Assembly (NCBI GenBank): GCA_003952965.2
Contig: CM025855.1
Span: 29,850,835 to 29,914,834 of the forward strand
Length of the DNA stretch: 64,000 nt
DNA from: Morella rubra
Taxonomy: Eukaryota > Streptophyta > Magnoliopsida > Fagales > Myricaceae
Reading direction: 5' to 3'
The position numbers and the translations under genes were made by a program. The notes beneath the pieces were generated by a model. The model saw only the letters and a list, made by a program, of their open reading frames with translations, had not been told where the DNA came from and made no database searches. Each line of letters starts with the position of its first letter. The stretch's first letter is position 1. Below, in pieces: positions 13,327 through 24,142 of this stretch.

Positions 13327-13722
13327 GGAAAAAATACATTTTTCACCCACGAATTACCATAAGTTTTGCACTTTGCACTCTAAACTACCAATTTTAACAC
13401 ATTGCACCCTCTAACTACCAATTTTTAACACTTTGCACCCTTTATCAAATTTTCAACTAAAATAACGATAATGTTCTTGACCATTTTGCATAAATTTAGG
13501 ATATTGTTGTTAATTCATTAATTTTTCAAGGGTATTATTGTCAAATAGAGGGTGCAAAGTGTTTAATATTAATAGTTGGACGGTGTAATGTGTCAAAGTG
13601 GATAGTTGAGGGTGTAAAGTATCTAATATTGATAGTTTGAGGGTACAATATCTTACAGATGGTAGTTTTGAGTGCAATGTGTTACTACCCCGATAATTCA
13701 TGGGTGAAAAATGTATTTTTCC
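13327..13722. mobile_element. Foldback MITE, about 0.4 kb
   Basis: The two halves are inverted copies of each other. The left end GGAAAAAATACATTTTTCAC is matched by GTGAAAAATGTATTTTTCCC at the right end. Inside, units of the type 'actaccaatttttaacactttgcaccc' on the left mirror 'gggtgcaaagtgtttaatatt' units on the right. It is non-coding. The ORF read across it on the minus strand (13510-13767) is a by-product of the repeat. Confidence 0.8.
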
Positions 13723-16405
13723 CTTTTCTTTTTCTTCTTCCTCTAAGCCATTAAGCCAATACTTCATTGATGCAAAACTATTTAGATCAGGATGGGTTAT
13801 ACTACCAGTTTACATTTTCTAGACAACTGGGTAATACAGACACCGTAAGCAATAAGCATCCCAAAAGTCTTATGCTTTTTGACCCATTTAGCCAGATGAT
13901 GACCTATCTAGTTCTAAATTACAGGCCAGGAGCAAGGCTGCAAGTTCAGCCTGCAGGCGATTAAAAATTTAAAAGCAGGAACGAATATTTTGTTTCAAAA
14001 CAATAATGATTAATTATAATAAAGAAATTGATGTCCAAGAATATTTCATTCGTGGCTGTGAGCAGCTTCTAGTTTAACTTTTGTAACGTATTGAAGACAG
14101 AAGCTTGAAGCTCAAAGTCTCAAACGCTAAGAATTTATGCAAAGAGTAACGGAATTTAACTTCCACCGTTCATAACGTGAGGTTATGGTTTAGTTCAAGT
14201 TAGGAGAAATCAGGCGCCGATCCTCGTGCTCGTATCTCGTAAACAAACGACCCAGGTTGACAACTATCGTCCATTCCTTTTTTTTTTTTTTTTTGTTCCT
14301 TTGAAGTTCAAAGGTGGTCAAGCTGCCCTTCTCAATACAATGGCACATGTTGCTAGGTCTTGTTTGTCTACTACCTTCATCGATTCAATGGTTTTTATTT
14401 TTTTAGCCTTACCATCGTTCTAAACAACTCGAGAACTCGTCTCAACCCATCTCGAATTGTCTAAGCAGTTTTAGATATATTTAGAGTCATCCGAATGAAA
14501 GATCTAAACAATTATACTTATAATTTAATTAAGAGATAATTTTTTTCAAAATTTACCATAGCATTAAGCTCATCAAGAACAACCAAATCGGTCTAGATAA
14601 TCTAACGCAAGACATAGAAAGTGAGCAAATTTTATCGTTATAAAAAACATTGATCGGGATTTATTCTTCAAATTAATATATTCCTTGAAAAAGCTACCTT
14701 TATTCTTAAACAAAAGCAATAAAATCCCCTTTTTACACGAGGTACAAACAAAAGCAAATTCACGCTACCTTTTCAATTCCAACACAATTATTCACTTTCT
14801 CCACAAAAGTTGTCTTGAATTGCCTCTGGGATCGTGTGATGTGGACCTCCAATGATGTGCATCTTAAGAAGGTATCGTCCTATTCCTAATAAAGGAGAAA
14901 TCAAGGGAGGGAATGCTTCCTTCCGCTCTTTCTGATACAGAAATGGGGCATGACTGAAGCGTACAAAATTATGTGGGGGAAGCATAAGTAATAAGGGAGA
15001 TCCTTGGGAAGGGAATGCAAATATGACAAAGTATTTTGCTTCCCCCAAGGCAAAAGATAGGACTGTCAGAGTCGTCAATAATTTCAGTTCAGTTTTTCTG
15101 ACAAATTTTATAAACCAGAATATTTTAGGCAAAATATTCAGCTCCCAATATTAAGACCATCAAAAGAAGAGAGGTGTAGGGAATCCAACGCTTTTCCCCG
15201 ATAATTGCGTTGCTGTACAACTGTCAAGGGCAAGGACTCGCAGTGACCCCACCCTACAACGTGGCATGAACCCAACGGTCAAGATGCTCCTACGTAACAT
15301 TTGAATGACCAATAGCATTGCATCTTCGTCCATATTGTGGGATCAGGATGACGTGACACTGATGAGTAATATGGGTTAAAAGTCAGTTTTGGTGGGTCCT
15401 ACTGTTTCCCAAAGCTTCTTTTCTTTTTTGACTTTTTTTTTAAAAAAAATTAGTTATTTCCTTTTTCCTTTCAGCTCGAGGCTGTGCCTTGCCATGTTTG
15501 TGACACTGTGTAAACAAACCACGCGGTGCCGTTTTGGCTTTTTTTTAAGCTTGCTATGGGTTTTTTTTTTTAGCATACGATATTTAAGGCGGTCGTCAAT
15601 GTGGAAATGGGTAAAAATTTAAAAAGAGAGATTATTTGAATAATTTTTTATATTTACTATAATAAATAACAATTATTTTATTTTATAGCAAATCTCCCAT
15701 ATAGAATCCAAACTAAAGCAAAAAATAATTTAAATGTCTTGGGATAAAAGTGATAAAAGAGTTTTGTGTAGATGAAGGGTAACATTGGTCAAGCTGGCCT
15801 TCTAGTACCACTTTCAGAAAATTTATCATTTAAATGATGTATGTAATGAAGAATTGTTGCACGTGTCTAAAATTTATTATTGCATTAAAATTTTAAATGT
15901 GATTAAATTGGATTTCATCCATCTGTGTGCCCGTGCACAGCAATGCTTAGGATTATTTCAATTATTATTTTTTTTTTAAAAAAAAAAAAGAGAAAACCAC
16001 AGCTAGCAAAGCAAAGGCAAAACATTGGCAAGTGAGCTGAAAAACTTGAAAACATGGACGTACATTTCTCAAGAGTTTCGAAAATGTTTGGTTCATGGTG
16101 TTGAAAAATGTTTTTTCTTTAAAAAAAAAAGAAACATTTTTCAATTCAAACATGATTTTTTAACACACAAAAAAAATTTCAATATTCAATTTTCTATTTA
16201 ATTATTAGCCTCAATTTCTGTAAAAAAAAACACAAAAATTCATAAAAACTCATCTAACAAAAATTTTATTTCCAATCATGCTTTTTTACTCTCACAATTT
16301 TTAAGAATATAAATTTCTTTTTTCAAATATCATTTATATGTACTCTACTTTTTTCACAAATACTTAGAAAAATATATCTCAACAAATTTTCTTAATCATT
16401 ACGTT
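13723..16405. other. Intergenic; no gene recognised
   Basis: AT-rich sequence with long T and A homopolymers (for example 14279-14295, 15547-15570 and 15966-15990). A 114-codon minus-strand ORF at 14788-15132 has no family hallmark and no splice partners that I can see. I do not call it a gene. Confidence 0.5.
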
Positions 16406-17322
16406 CAGAGGCAGAGCAAAATGGGGGGGCCGTGGTCCCTACAAAAATTTAGTGAAAATTTTTTTAGTATAAATATTTAGAGGCTTGACTGAAAAAATTT
16501 ACAATTGACTCCTCCAAAATTTTGATATTTCTATTTGGTCTCTCAAATTAAAGTCCAACACATTTACAATAGATTTAACCTTGGACCCTAAGAATGTATC
16601 TAACTTCTTTAATATTGATGATATTTGTAGACTTGTCGACAAATTTTACTATGAAGATTTTACAGAACAAGAAAAGATTCAGTTGAGATATCAATTGCAA
16701 ACCTTGAAGTGTGATGTGTTTCACAATCCCAATTTCAAAAGTTTGTCTACAATTTCTGAGTCATGCCGGAAATTGGTAGAAACAAAAAGGTCAAAAATTT
16801 TCCATTTGATTAATAGATTGATTCGTCTTGTGTTAACTCTTTCAGTTTCAACAGCTACTACAAAGCAAATTTTTTCAGCCATGAAAAACATTAAAGCAAG
16901 ACTTCGTAACAAGATGGAAAATGAATTTCTTGCAAATTCTTTAGTTATCTATATTGAGAAAGAAATTGCTGCAAATATTAGCACAGAAATGTTAATGGAT
17001 GATTTTGACTCTTTAAAGAATCGTCAAGTTGCTTTGTAATAGGAAATTAGTATGCTTTTGTGTACTTTTTTTTTAGTATATTTAGATAAGATATATTTTT
17101 GTGGACTGTAATAGAAAATCAGTATGTTTTTATATACTTTTTTGAATATATCTAAATCAAGTAGATAAGATAAATTTTTATATACCTATTTTTAGTTCTA
17201 AATCAAGGTTAACTTATGACAAAATATTGTTGCAAATTTTTTATATTTTATAATATTTAAATTTTATTTTTAATAATATTATTTAATTAGTCCCCCGCGC
17301 CAAATAGAAAAATTCCTGACTG
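16406..17322 (+). mobile_element. Truncated hAT-superfamily element
   Basis: The left end starts CAGAGGCAGAGCAAAATGGG. The right end, read on the minus strand, starts CAGTCAGGAATTTTTCTATT and passes into a G-rich run, giving imperfect inverted ends. Inside is the C-terminal part of a transposase (16581-17039). It is far shorter than an autonomous element, and everything upstream of the dimerisation domain is missing. No clean 8-bp target duplication was identified. Confidence 0.7.
16581..17039 (+). pseudogene. hAT transposase C-terminal remnant (zinc-finger MYM-type 1-like group)
   Basis: An open frame of 152 codons. Residues about 70-135 match the hAT C-terminal dimerisation region: a leucine-rich stretch, then VSTATTKQIFSAMKNIKARL, then NKMENEFLANSLVIYIEKEI. 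The catalytic core and the N-terminal zinc finger are absent, so the protein cannot catalyse transposition. The frame is open, but the upstream sequence has stops. A relative of the same family lies on the minus strand at 47804-48004. Confidence 0.85.
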
Positions 17323-17392
17323 TCATTGATTACATCAAAAACACCGCGCCAAATAGAAAAATTCCTGATTGTCATTGATTACATCAAAAACA
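17295..17392. repeat. Tandem duplication of about 49 bp at the hAT right end
   Basis: The segment starting CCGCGCCAAATAGAAAAATT and ending CATTGATTACATCAAAAACA occurs twice back to back (17295-about 17343 and 17344-about 17392), differing at single bases (CTGACTG versus CTGATTG). It overlaps the right end of the hAT remnant. Confidence 0.85.
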
Positions 17393-18019
17393 TATTCAAA
17401 ACTCATCCAAACATGAGTAATTACAACGAGTTTTTTTTTTTTTTTGCCTTTTCCTCTTGTGGGATGAAGGCGAAAGAGAAACAGAGGGGCCTCTCACGGG
17501 TCCAGACTGAAGAACAATAATTATTCAGGGATCTCAAATTTCCCCTAAAACTGTTCCGCGGAACAGCGGCCGAACGCTGCCTCTAAATTAGGCACAGTGA
17601 CAAGAGAGATGCGAGCTATTATATTATGAAAATGCATTTACATTTGTTCAATGCCTACTGACCAGTCGATAACCCCCCTCTGCCCTCCATCGGCTCCCTC
17701 TCCTTCCCTCCCTTGGCTGTTCTCCCTAGTACTACTTTTGTCGGCTTACGGGTACTGAACCCAAAACCCTCCAAGCAGTAATGTTGTCAGTTCTCACCAC
17801 TCTTCCTCCTACTAACCCCTGACATTGTCCTTTCTTTGCTACTTGCCATCTTCTTCCTCTTGCACCGTCACCATCTTCCTGTTACCGTGTAAACAGCATC
17901 CACAACCACAACACATCCGCATTCCACCCATTCTACACCCACCTTCCTTGTCTCCTCTTCTTGAGAAAAACCAACAAACCATACCGACAGAAAGAGGAAA
18001 AGCAGCACCCAAATACCGC
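17393..18019. other. Upstream region of thaumatin-like gene B
   Basis: No gene is seen. The last 300 bases before the ATG at 18020 are C/T-rich (CCTCC, CTTCC and TCTTCC runs), consistent with a plant promoter-leader region. The two overlapping ORFs at 17825-18100 (plus) and 17839-18129 (minus) reflect this composition. Confidence 0.5.
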
Positions 18020-19653
18020 ATGGAGCGCTTGTCTTGCTGCTCCTTCACTTCCAGTATTTTCAGCATTCTCATTCTACTTCTCACCACTAGAGGTACGTAG
18101 TTAAAAAGAAAACACACAACACTTCCCACTACTTCTCATCTGCGTCCGTTAGACATCCACATTTTTTCACCTTACCCCATTTTTCACAGTTGTAGGCTAA
18201 CATGATTTACTGTACGTGTCTTTTGTGTGCCAGGTGTTTCAGGGGCTACGTTTACATTTGTGAACAGGTGTGACTACACTGTATGGCCAGGCATTCTCGC
18301 AAATGCAGGCAGCCCCAGGCTCGACAGCAGCGGCTTCGAGCTCCCAAAGGATACTTTACGGTCTTTTCAAGCCCCAACGGGGTGGTCCGGGAGGTTCTGG
18401 GGACGGACGGGTTGCAACTTCGACGGATCCGAATCGGGGACTTGCGTTACGGGCGACTGTGGCTCCGGTCAAGTAGAATGCAACGGACTCGGAGCCGCCC
18501 CACCGGCCACCCTCGCCGAGTTCACACTCGGCTCGGGCGGGCAGGATTTCTATGACGTCAGCTTGGTGGACGGGTATAACCTTCCAATGATCGTCGAAGG
18601 GACCGGAGGGTCGGGTGTCTGCGCTTCGACAGGGTGCGTATCGGATCTGAACCAACAATGCCCAGCGGAGCTGAGGGTGGCGGATGGTGACGCGTGCAAG
18701 AGCGCGTGTGAGGCGTTCGGGAGCCCCGAGTACTGTTGCAGCGGCGAGTATGGTACGCCAGACAAATGCAAGCCGTCGGTGTATTCGGAGATGTTCAAGG
18801 CCGCGTGTCCAAGGTCGTATAGTTACGCCTACGACGATGCGACGAGTACGTTCACGTGCAGCGGCGCTGATTATACGATGACGTTTTGCCCGTCTTCTCC
18901 AAGGTAAAACAATATATTGTGTCTTATAGTTCCACTTTTCACAAGCTCAATCTGTTTAGTTACTGATAAATTGTGTGGGTTAGTAGTTAACTTCCATTTT
19001 CAAGTTTCTGTTTTTAGTATGCAAAGTGGAGATTTGTGTGATGTTTAAGCTGGCGGAGTTGGCGGTGCCCCAAGATTTGATTGTTTTTTCTTTGTTTTAG
19101 TCAATATGGGGTTGGTGGGATACGTGCAGTACCATAATGCTTTCAAGAATCAAGATTACCCTTTTAATGCTTTGATTTATTTCCTGTTGTCCCTCGACAT
19201 TTCTTTAGATTTTCTGAGATTTTAAAGAGGTTGTGAACTTGCTTTCAATGTGAATACTTTATTATTCACTCTGGCGGGTCGCTAAGACTGTGACTGGTAT
19301 TTAATTCTTCAACGGCAAGAGTAATTATTAGTTTCTCCTAATCCCCGCTGTGCAGTCAGAAATCTTCAAGAGATCCAACACCAATGACATCAGCAGCATC
19401 ACAGGGGACCGGGTCACAATCCGGTTCAGGATATTCCGCTTCTGGTTCAGGATCAGACTCCGGGTCGGGGTATTCGGTTTCTGGTTCAGGATCTGGGTCA
19501 GAAGCTGGAGAAGCCATGATGGCGGATGGCTCATGGTTAGCTGGGTTGGCAATGGGAGACTCACCAAGAACACTCTCTCCGTCTGGATTACAGTCTGCAC
19601 TATTAGCCTGGATTATTACTTTGTCCCTTACTCTTTCATTGCGATGCTGGTAG
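18020..19653 (+). CDS. Thaumatin-like protein B with Ser/Gly-rich linker and GPI-anchor tail (PR-5 family)
   Basis: Exons 18020-18092, 18234-18903 and 19356-19653 join to about 346 residues. Residues 1-28 form a signal peptide. The thaumatin domain (about 29-247) has 16 cysteines and the motifs CVTGDCGSGQVEC and FYDVSLVDGYNLPM. As in gene A, TAA at 18905 falls inside the donor AG|GTAAAA, and splicing to 19356 continues the frame as PSQKSSRDPTPM. Exon 3 then gives a linker of repeated SGSGYS and SGSGS units and ends in SALLAWIITLSLTLSLRCW, a hydrophobic GPI-attachment tail without a following cytoplasmic segment. The likely location is the outer face of the plasma membrane. Its conserved exon structure and orientation relative to gene A, 6.9 kb upstream, indicate a paralogous pair; the C-terminal tails have diverged almost completely. 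Confidence 0.9.
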
Positions 19654-20988
19654 CCCTTCGACTCAACCTCTGGTCATGGCTTTTGCTAGTGTGAATGCAT
19701 CTCAGATTTGCTGCCTTGGTGGTTTACCATGGCTTTTGGTGTTTTTCTAGGAAAGCTGACAGATTCCTCCACATTCATTCCTCTGGTTCCCCTCAGAAAA
19801 AGTGCTCAATGCAATATATTTCATTTATGTTTGTGGAATATTTAGACTCCTTTTCCTCTCAGACTCGCGCTTTTCAAGGTTCTGCATCATCGCGGAGATA
19901 AAAAGCAACAAATCAGAACTCAGAAACAACAAATTGCTGGTTTTGGGCACTGGCTTTTCTGTATCTGTATCACTTTTTTTTTGGTTGGATTTGTTGTGCA
20001 AGGGAAGGAAGAGACGATTGTGTATCGAAAGAGGTTGTAATGTGAATACATGAGTAGGATGGTTGGCTTTGTGACTCGAGAGGGATCGCTTTATGGCCTT
20101 GCGGCTACTGCAAGTTTTTACTTGGCTTTTTGTATGCCTGCTATTGAAACAGGAATATTTCTTGAATATGAAGGCGTCATGTTATCATTTTAGTTCGGTG
20201 GACTGGAAATCATGTGCCGAAATTGTCGGTGATTTGTCACGGGACATGACTTCAGATACAAATTTGTTTATAGTCAAATATGAGCGAATTATGTCAAAAA
20301 AGTGTGATCATTGATTGTTCGATGATATTGTCAGAGCTAGCTGGCTTCTAATTCATGTCGCTCCTGTAGCAGTGGCTTCTTTTAACCCCCGAATAAGTCA
20401 TTTAGTTCAAAATTAGCATAAATGGCAGCCAAATAACGTCATTGGTGCACAATCACACTGCAATCATATAAATTCAGAGACAAATAAGGCTCATGATGCG
20501 AATGAATTTGAGTGGATTTCATTTCGATTCGTGGGTCCTTCCCTCTTGACATCATGATCAAAGCCGCTAATCATGCAGAATAAGAGAATCCCACTAAGTT
20601 TGCTCAATACTTGTTTATTGGATAGAGCATCGGACAAATGTTGTACGCTGCTGAAGTGACTGAAGTTTAAGAGGTCGAATATGTGAGAAACAAGCTGCAT
20701 CTTGAAGGCCCAAGTAGCTGATATGCTCTGCTTATAGTGGATTGTTGATTAAACTTTGAAAAGCCACGCTACCCTACTTCTCCAGCAAAAGAAGGGGCAC
20801 CGTCTAGGCAACGATTGAAAACTTATTACTTATTTTTTGCTTTGTCGGAATCTACAAGTTCTTTGAACCATTTTCTGCTATGAATACCCTGGCTAGTGCA
20901 CAGGCATACAAGAATTTTACTCGACTCTTGGGTAACAAAAAAAAATCTACCTTTTGTTATGCCAGAGATACAGATCACACTTGTGTGG
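19654..20988. other. Intergenic between thaumatin-like gene B and the xylanase 3' end
   Basis: Probably contains the 3' untranslated regions of the two convergent genes. Short ORFs at 19802-20053, 20093-20314 and 20491-20700 (minus) are unrecognised. Nothing else is supported. Confidence 0.5.
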
Positions 20989-23900
20989 TTACAGCTGAAT
21001 GTTATAATGTTTAGTTTCATCACCTCGACTGAGCGACAGAGTTGAATTTGCACTTCTTTTCCCATATTCGACACTTACTCTGTATTGTCCTAAGAAGCCG
21101 TAAAAGCTATAGGAACCGTGCTCATCTGTCTCCCCTTCTACCTCCCCAGTTTGCCACTCTTTCAGGAGCTTGTCCACCACATCTCCAGCGGGGAGATTTT
21201 GAAAATTATTATCGGTCAGGCACATTTGGTAACACCCGTTAGGATGGAGTGCAGTCCAAAGCATTATCCCGTTCACAGAAGGATGCGAGAAGCCTTCCCT
21301 CAATACTTGTTCCAAGTAAATAGCCTACTCACGAAATTTAAAGAAAAAAATAAACAATTCGATGAGGGACGCTTTACTTCATGGTCTTATAAATTGTTTT
21401 AGGCTAAACCTAATAATCCTACAGAGAGGCATGATATTTGAACTTGAAACTAAGGAGCGATAAATTGTTTTAGTCTCACTATGTTTGTAGACAGCATTTG
21501 AGTTCTCCAATACGAAAATAAGTAGAGTCTCATGAATGACAATCAGAGTCGCTTACCTGATGTTCTTGATCTAGTGTATTGCTAATGTCCACCTCAGTGA
21601 GCCATATGGGAAGCCCGAGCGTGGCCAATTTGTCTACAATAGCTCTCATGAGAGGAAGGTTTGGTATCGAAAAGTGCCCCTCTAGTCCAATTCCGTCCAT
21701 TGAAACACCGCCACTTATTAGTTCTCTCAGCCTTGAGATGTAGGTATCGACAGTGGACTTCTCATCGCTGCAGGTCTCGACCACATTAAACTCGTTCATG
21801 AACAGTGTTGCCAAAGGATCCGACTCGTGTGCTATCTCATAGAAAAGCAAAGTGGCATTAGGGCCAAGCCGTTGCTCGTAGAAATCAAAGTGAAGCATCT
21901 CATTGCTAACATCCCAGTGAATAAACTCTTCTCTGTACTTGCTCATTAGGCTTCGTATACGTGAGTTGACAGCTGATTGTAATTCCGGACCCGTAAGGTT
22001 ACGAACCCAGGCTGGAGTGTACTTGGGGTCCTCCCAGAATATGTTGTGGCCTCTAGCAACGATCTGGTTAGCTCGAATAAACTCCAGCATCTGGTCAGCT
22101 ATGTTGTAGTTGACCTGCCCTTGTTCAGGTTCCGTGGCATACCATTTGAGTTCATTCTCAAAGACTGCTGTATTGAATCGCTTAACAAACCAATTCTGAA
22201 ACAAGATGAAGGGAATTTTTTATTAGCCTGCCATTTCAAAGTGCTAATGTTGCATGACGGACGGACGGATGGATGTAGGTTTTGCATAGAATCATTCTAA
22301 ATGTAGTCCATACTTACTTGATACTGCAAATTGCCAAGAATGGTCTTAGCTATTGCAGATCCAAATGGGAACTCTTTTGACACTTGCTGGATGGTAATAG
22401 CTGCCCTTGGCAACCTTTCTCCATGTCCATCAGAGACATGGATTGTCACGGCACGCTTCCTTTTCTGCGAAACAGAAGACTCTGCCCTTAAATATGGAAA
22501 CGATAGCTGATTCTAGCAATTACAACATTACAGTGGCAAAAGGTGCTATGCTATTTATACTGTTTGGTTGCTTAGAAGCTGGGGTAAACCAAAGTGCTTC
22601 CTGTACTCACCCTGTTAGTCACATATTGCTGATTTGCCACCCATTGCTTCTGGGTAAAGGGTTGTAACGAGGCGCTTGCAATTGCTATGTTTATATCTCT
22701 ATTGTCCGAGCTCTGTAGAGGGCCAACACAAAGAAACAAGGGTAAATCTCTTCAAGTGCCATCTTTCAGACTTTCTTACTTTTGCACTTGGTACTTACTA
22801 CCCAGTACAGGGAATTTGTAAGCATGGTGTTAACATGTTACCTGAAGGTACAGAATAGAGACATTAGATGGTGAGCTTAGAACAAATCCGCCCTTGAGGA
22901 ATGACCAGCATCCACGTTTGGCCAAAACAGTACCTACACAGTTATATGTCGCATCTTGTGCCTTGAGGCTTGCCCTTATGAGAGCCGATTCTGCACCTTG
23001 TATCTTGACCCAACCTAGAACATAAAAGAGAGCGAATTTTAACCCACCATAAAACTCTCTACAATTGTTTTAAATCAAAGTCGTTCCATTTTCATACTGC
23101 TATTGCCATTTGATACGTGTCAGGCCGTAAATATCATATGCATCCGGAATAGGTTGGTCTTGATGGGCCAAGCTTAAACTAGTGGTGAAAATGGGTGCAG
23201 ATAGAGCTTGGGCCAAAACTCAATGGACATCCTGAAACGCAATAGCCCTCGTAGTAATAGGGCTGCCGAATTTTCGCCTATAAATCTGGTATTCAGTGGA
23301 CTTGTGCAATACTCATAAATTTAAACAACGTATTAAAAAATAAGTTTTAATAATAAGCAACGGGTCAGCATATCAACATTCCGTTGTAGTCTAGTTGGTT
23401 AGGATACTCGGCTCTCACCCGAGAGACCCGGGTTCGAGTCCCGGCAACGGAATCCATGTTTTTCCCCCATTGAACTTTTTTAGTTAGCTTATGTTAAGCT
23501 CAATCTCATATTGTTTGGGCTAAAGCTATTTGCCATCAAACGTCCAAACACACGCTTGAATCCAAATTCTACCATGTTTTATAGAGAAAGAAGAAGAAAA
23601 ACTTAACTGGAGAAACAATAAATCGTGCGCTCGCTGAGATTGTTCAATATCAAAGCCGGCGAATAAGCATTACTTGCAGAAACGCCAATGCTGCTTTGGA
23701 CACTTGCAGGCTGGTTTTTGAGAATCCCTCCTTTGTAAAGTGGCTCCTCGGGATGCGTTTTACACTGTCGGAAAATGAAACATTAACTACCGTGAAGAAG
23801 CCATACACACAAACTCGAGCAATGTTTTACTCTACCATCAGAACACATGGGATATCGACCAATTTGAAGTGTTTTAACAATTCGCATTTGAAAAATATTG

Positions 23901-24142
23901 CTGGAAAATCTGATATTGCGGAAATTGTTCACAAATTTTACCCACCTCGGTGTAAGCAGTGTAGTCATATAAAGGCCCAACTGCAAGACCCAGAAAGATA
24001 ATCAGGAGTGAAAGCCCCCCCTCAGCTACACTACTTAAAACCAACAAAAGAGGGTTTCAGAGGAAGAACCGTATGGAGAAACAAAGGAAAGGCCTGTGAC
24101 AATGAAGCAGGCCAAGAGGAGAAAAGCACGAGTACACCCCAT
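20989..24142 (-). CDS. Glycoside hydrolase family 10 endo-1,4-beta-xylanase with N-terminal carbohydrate-binding module
   Basis: Eight exons on the minus strand: 24142-24070, 23980-23946, 23764-23608, 23014-22842, 22712-22611, 22464-22318, 22195-21557 and 21324-20989, joining in phase to about 553 residues, the usual plant GH10 length. Exon 1 encodes a signal peptide (MGCTRAFLLLACFIVTGLSF); its donor is the least certain junction. Exons 2-5 encode YDYTAYTECKTHPEEPLYKG and a CBM4/9-type module ending ASLQPFTQKQW. Exons 6-8 encode the GH10 barrel: acid/base Glu in HWDVSNEML, nucleophile Glu in LPIWLTEVDIS, and the family end GCYQMCLTDNNFQNLPAGDV. It should cleave xylan in the cell wall, as in secondary-wall remodelling. 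The Asn before the acid/base Glu is kept (SNE where most relatives have VNE). A tRNA gene lies in intron 3 on the other strand. Confidence 0.9.
23380..23452 (+). tRNA. tRNA-Glu (anticodon CUC)
   Basis: A 73-base cloverleaf. The acceptor stem TCCGTTG pairs with CAACGGA, with discriminator A at 23452. The D-arm is TAGTCTAGTTGGTTAGGATA. The anticodon stem CTCGG/CCGAG closes the loop CTCTCAC, giving anticodon CTC. The T-arm is CCGGG-TTCGAGT-CCCGG. No tRNA intron is present, and the CCA end is not encoded, as normal for a nuclear gene. It lies inside intron 3 of the xylanase gene, on the opposite strand. Confidence 0.97.

Noticed and set aside
13510..13767. 85-codon ORF with repeated LHP/YTL-like words
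   Set aside because: It is the translation of the foldback MITE's repeat units.
14788..15132. 114-codon minus-strand ORF
   Set aside because: No known domain, no splice partners, and it lies in repeat-rich DNA.
18356..18798. Minus-strand ORFs antisense to the thaumatin-like genes (also 8751-9389)
   Set aside because: They shadow the GC-rich coding exons and show no family motifs of their own.
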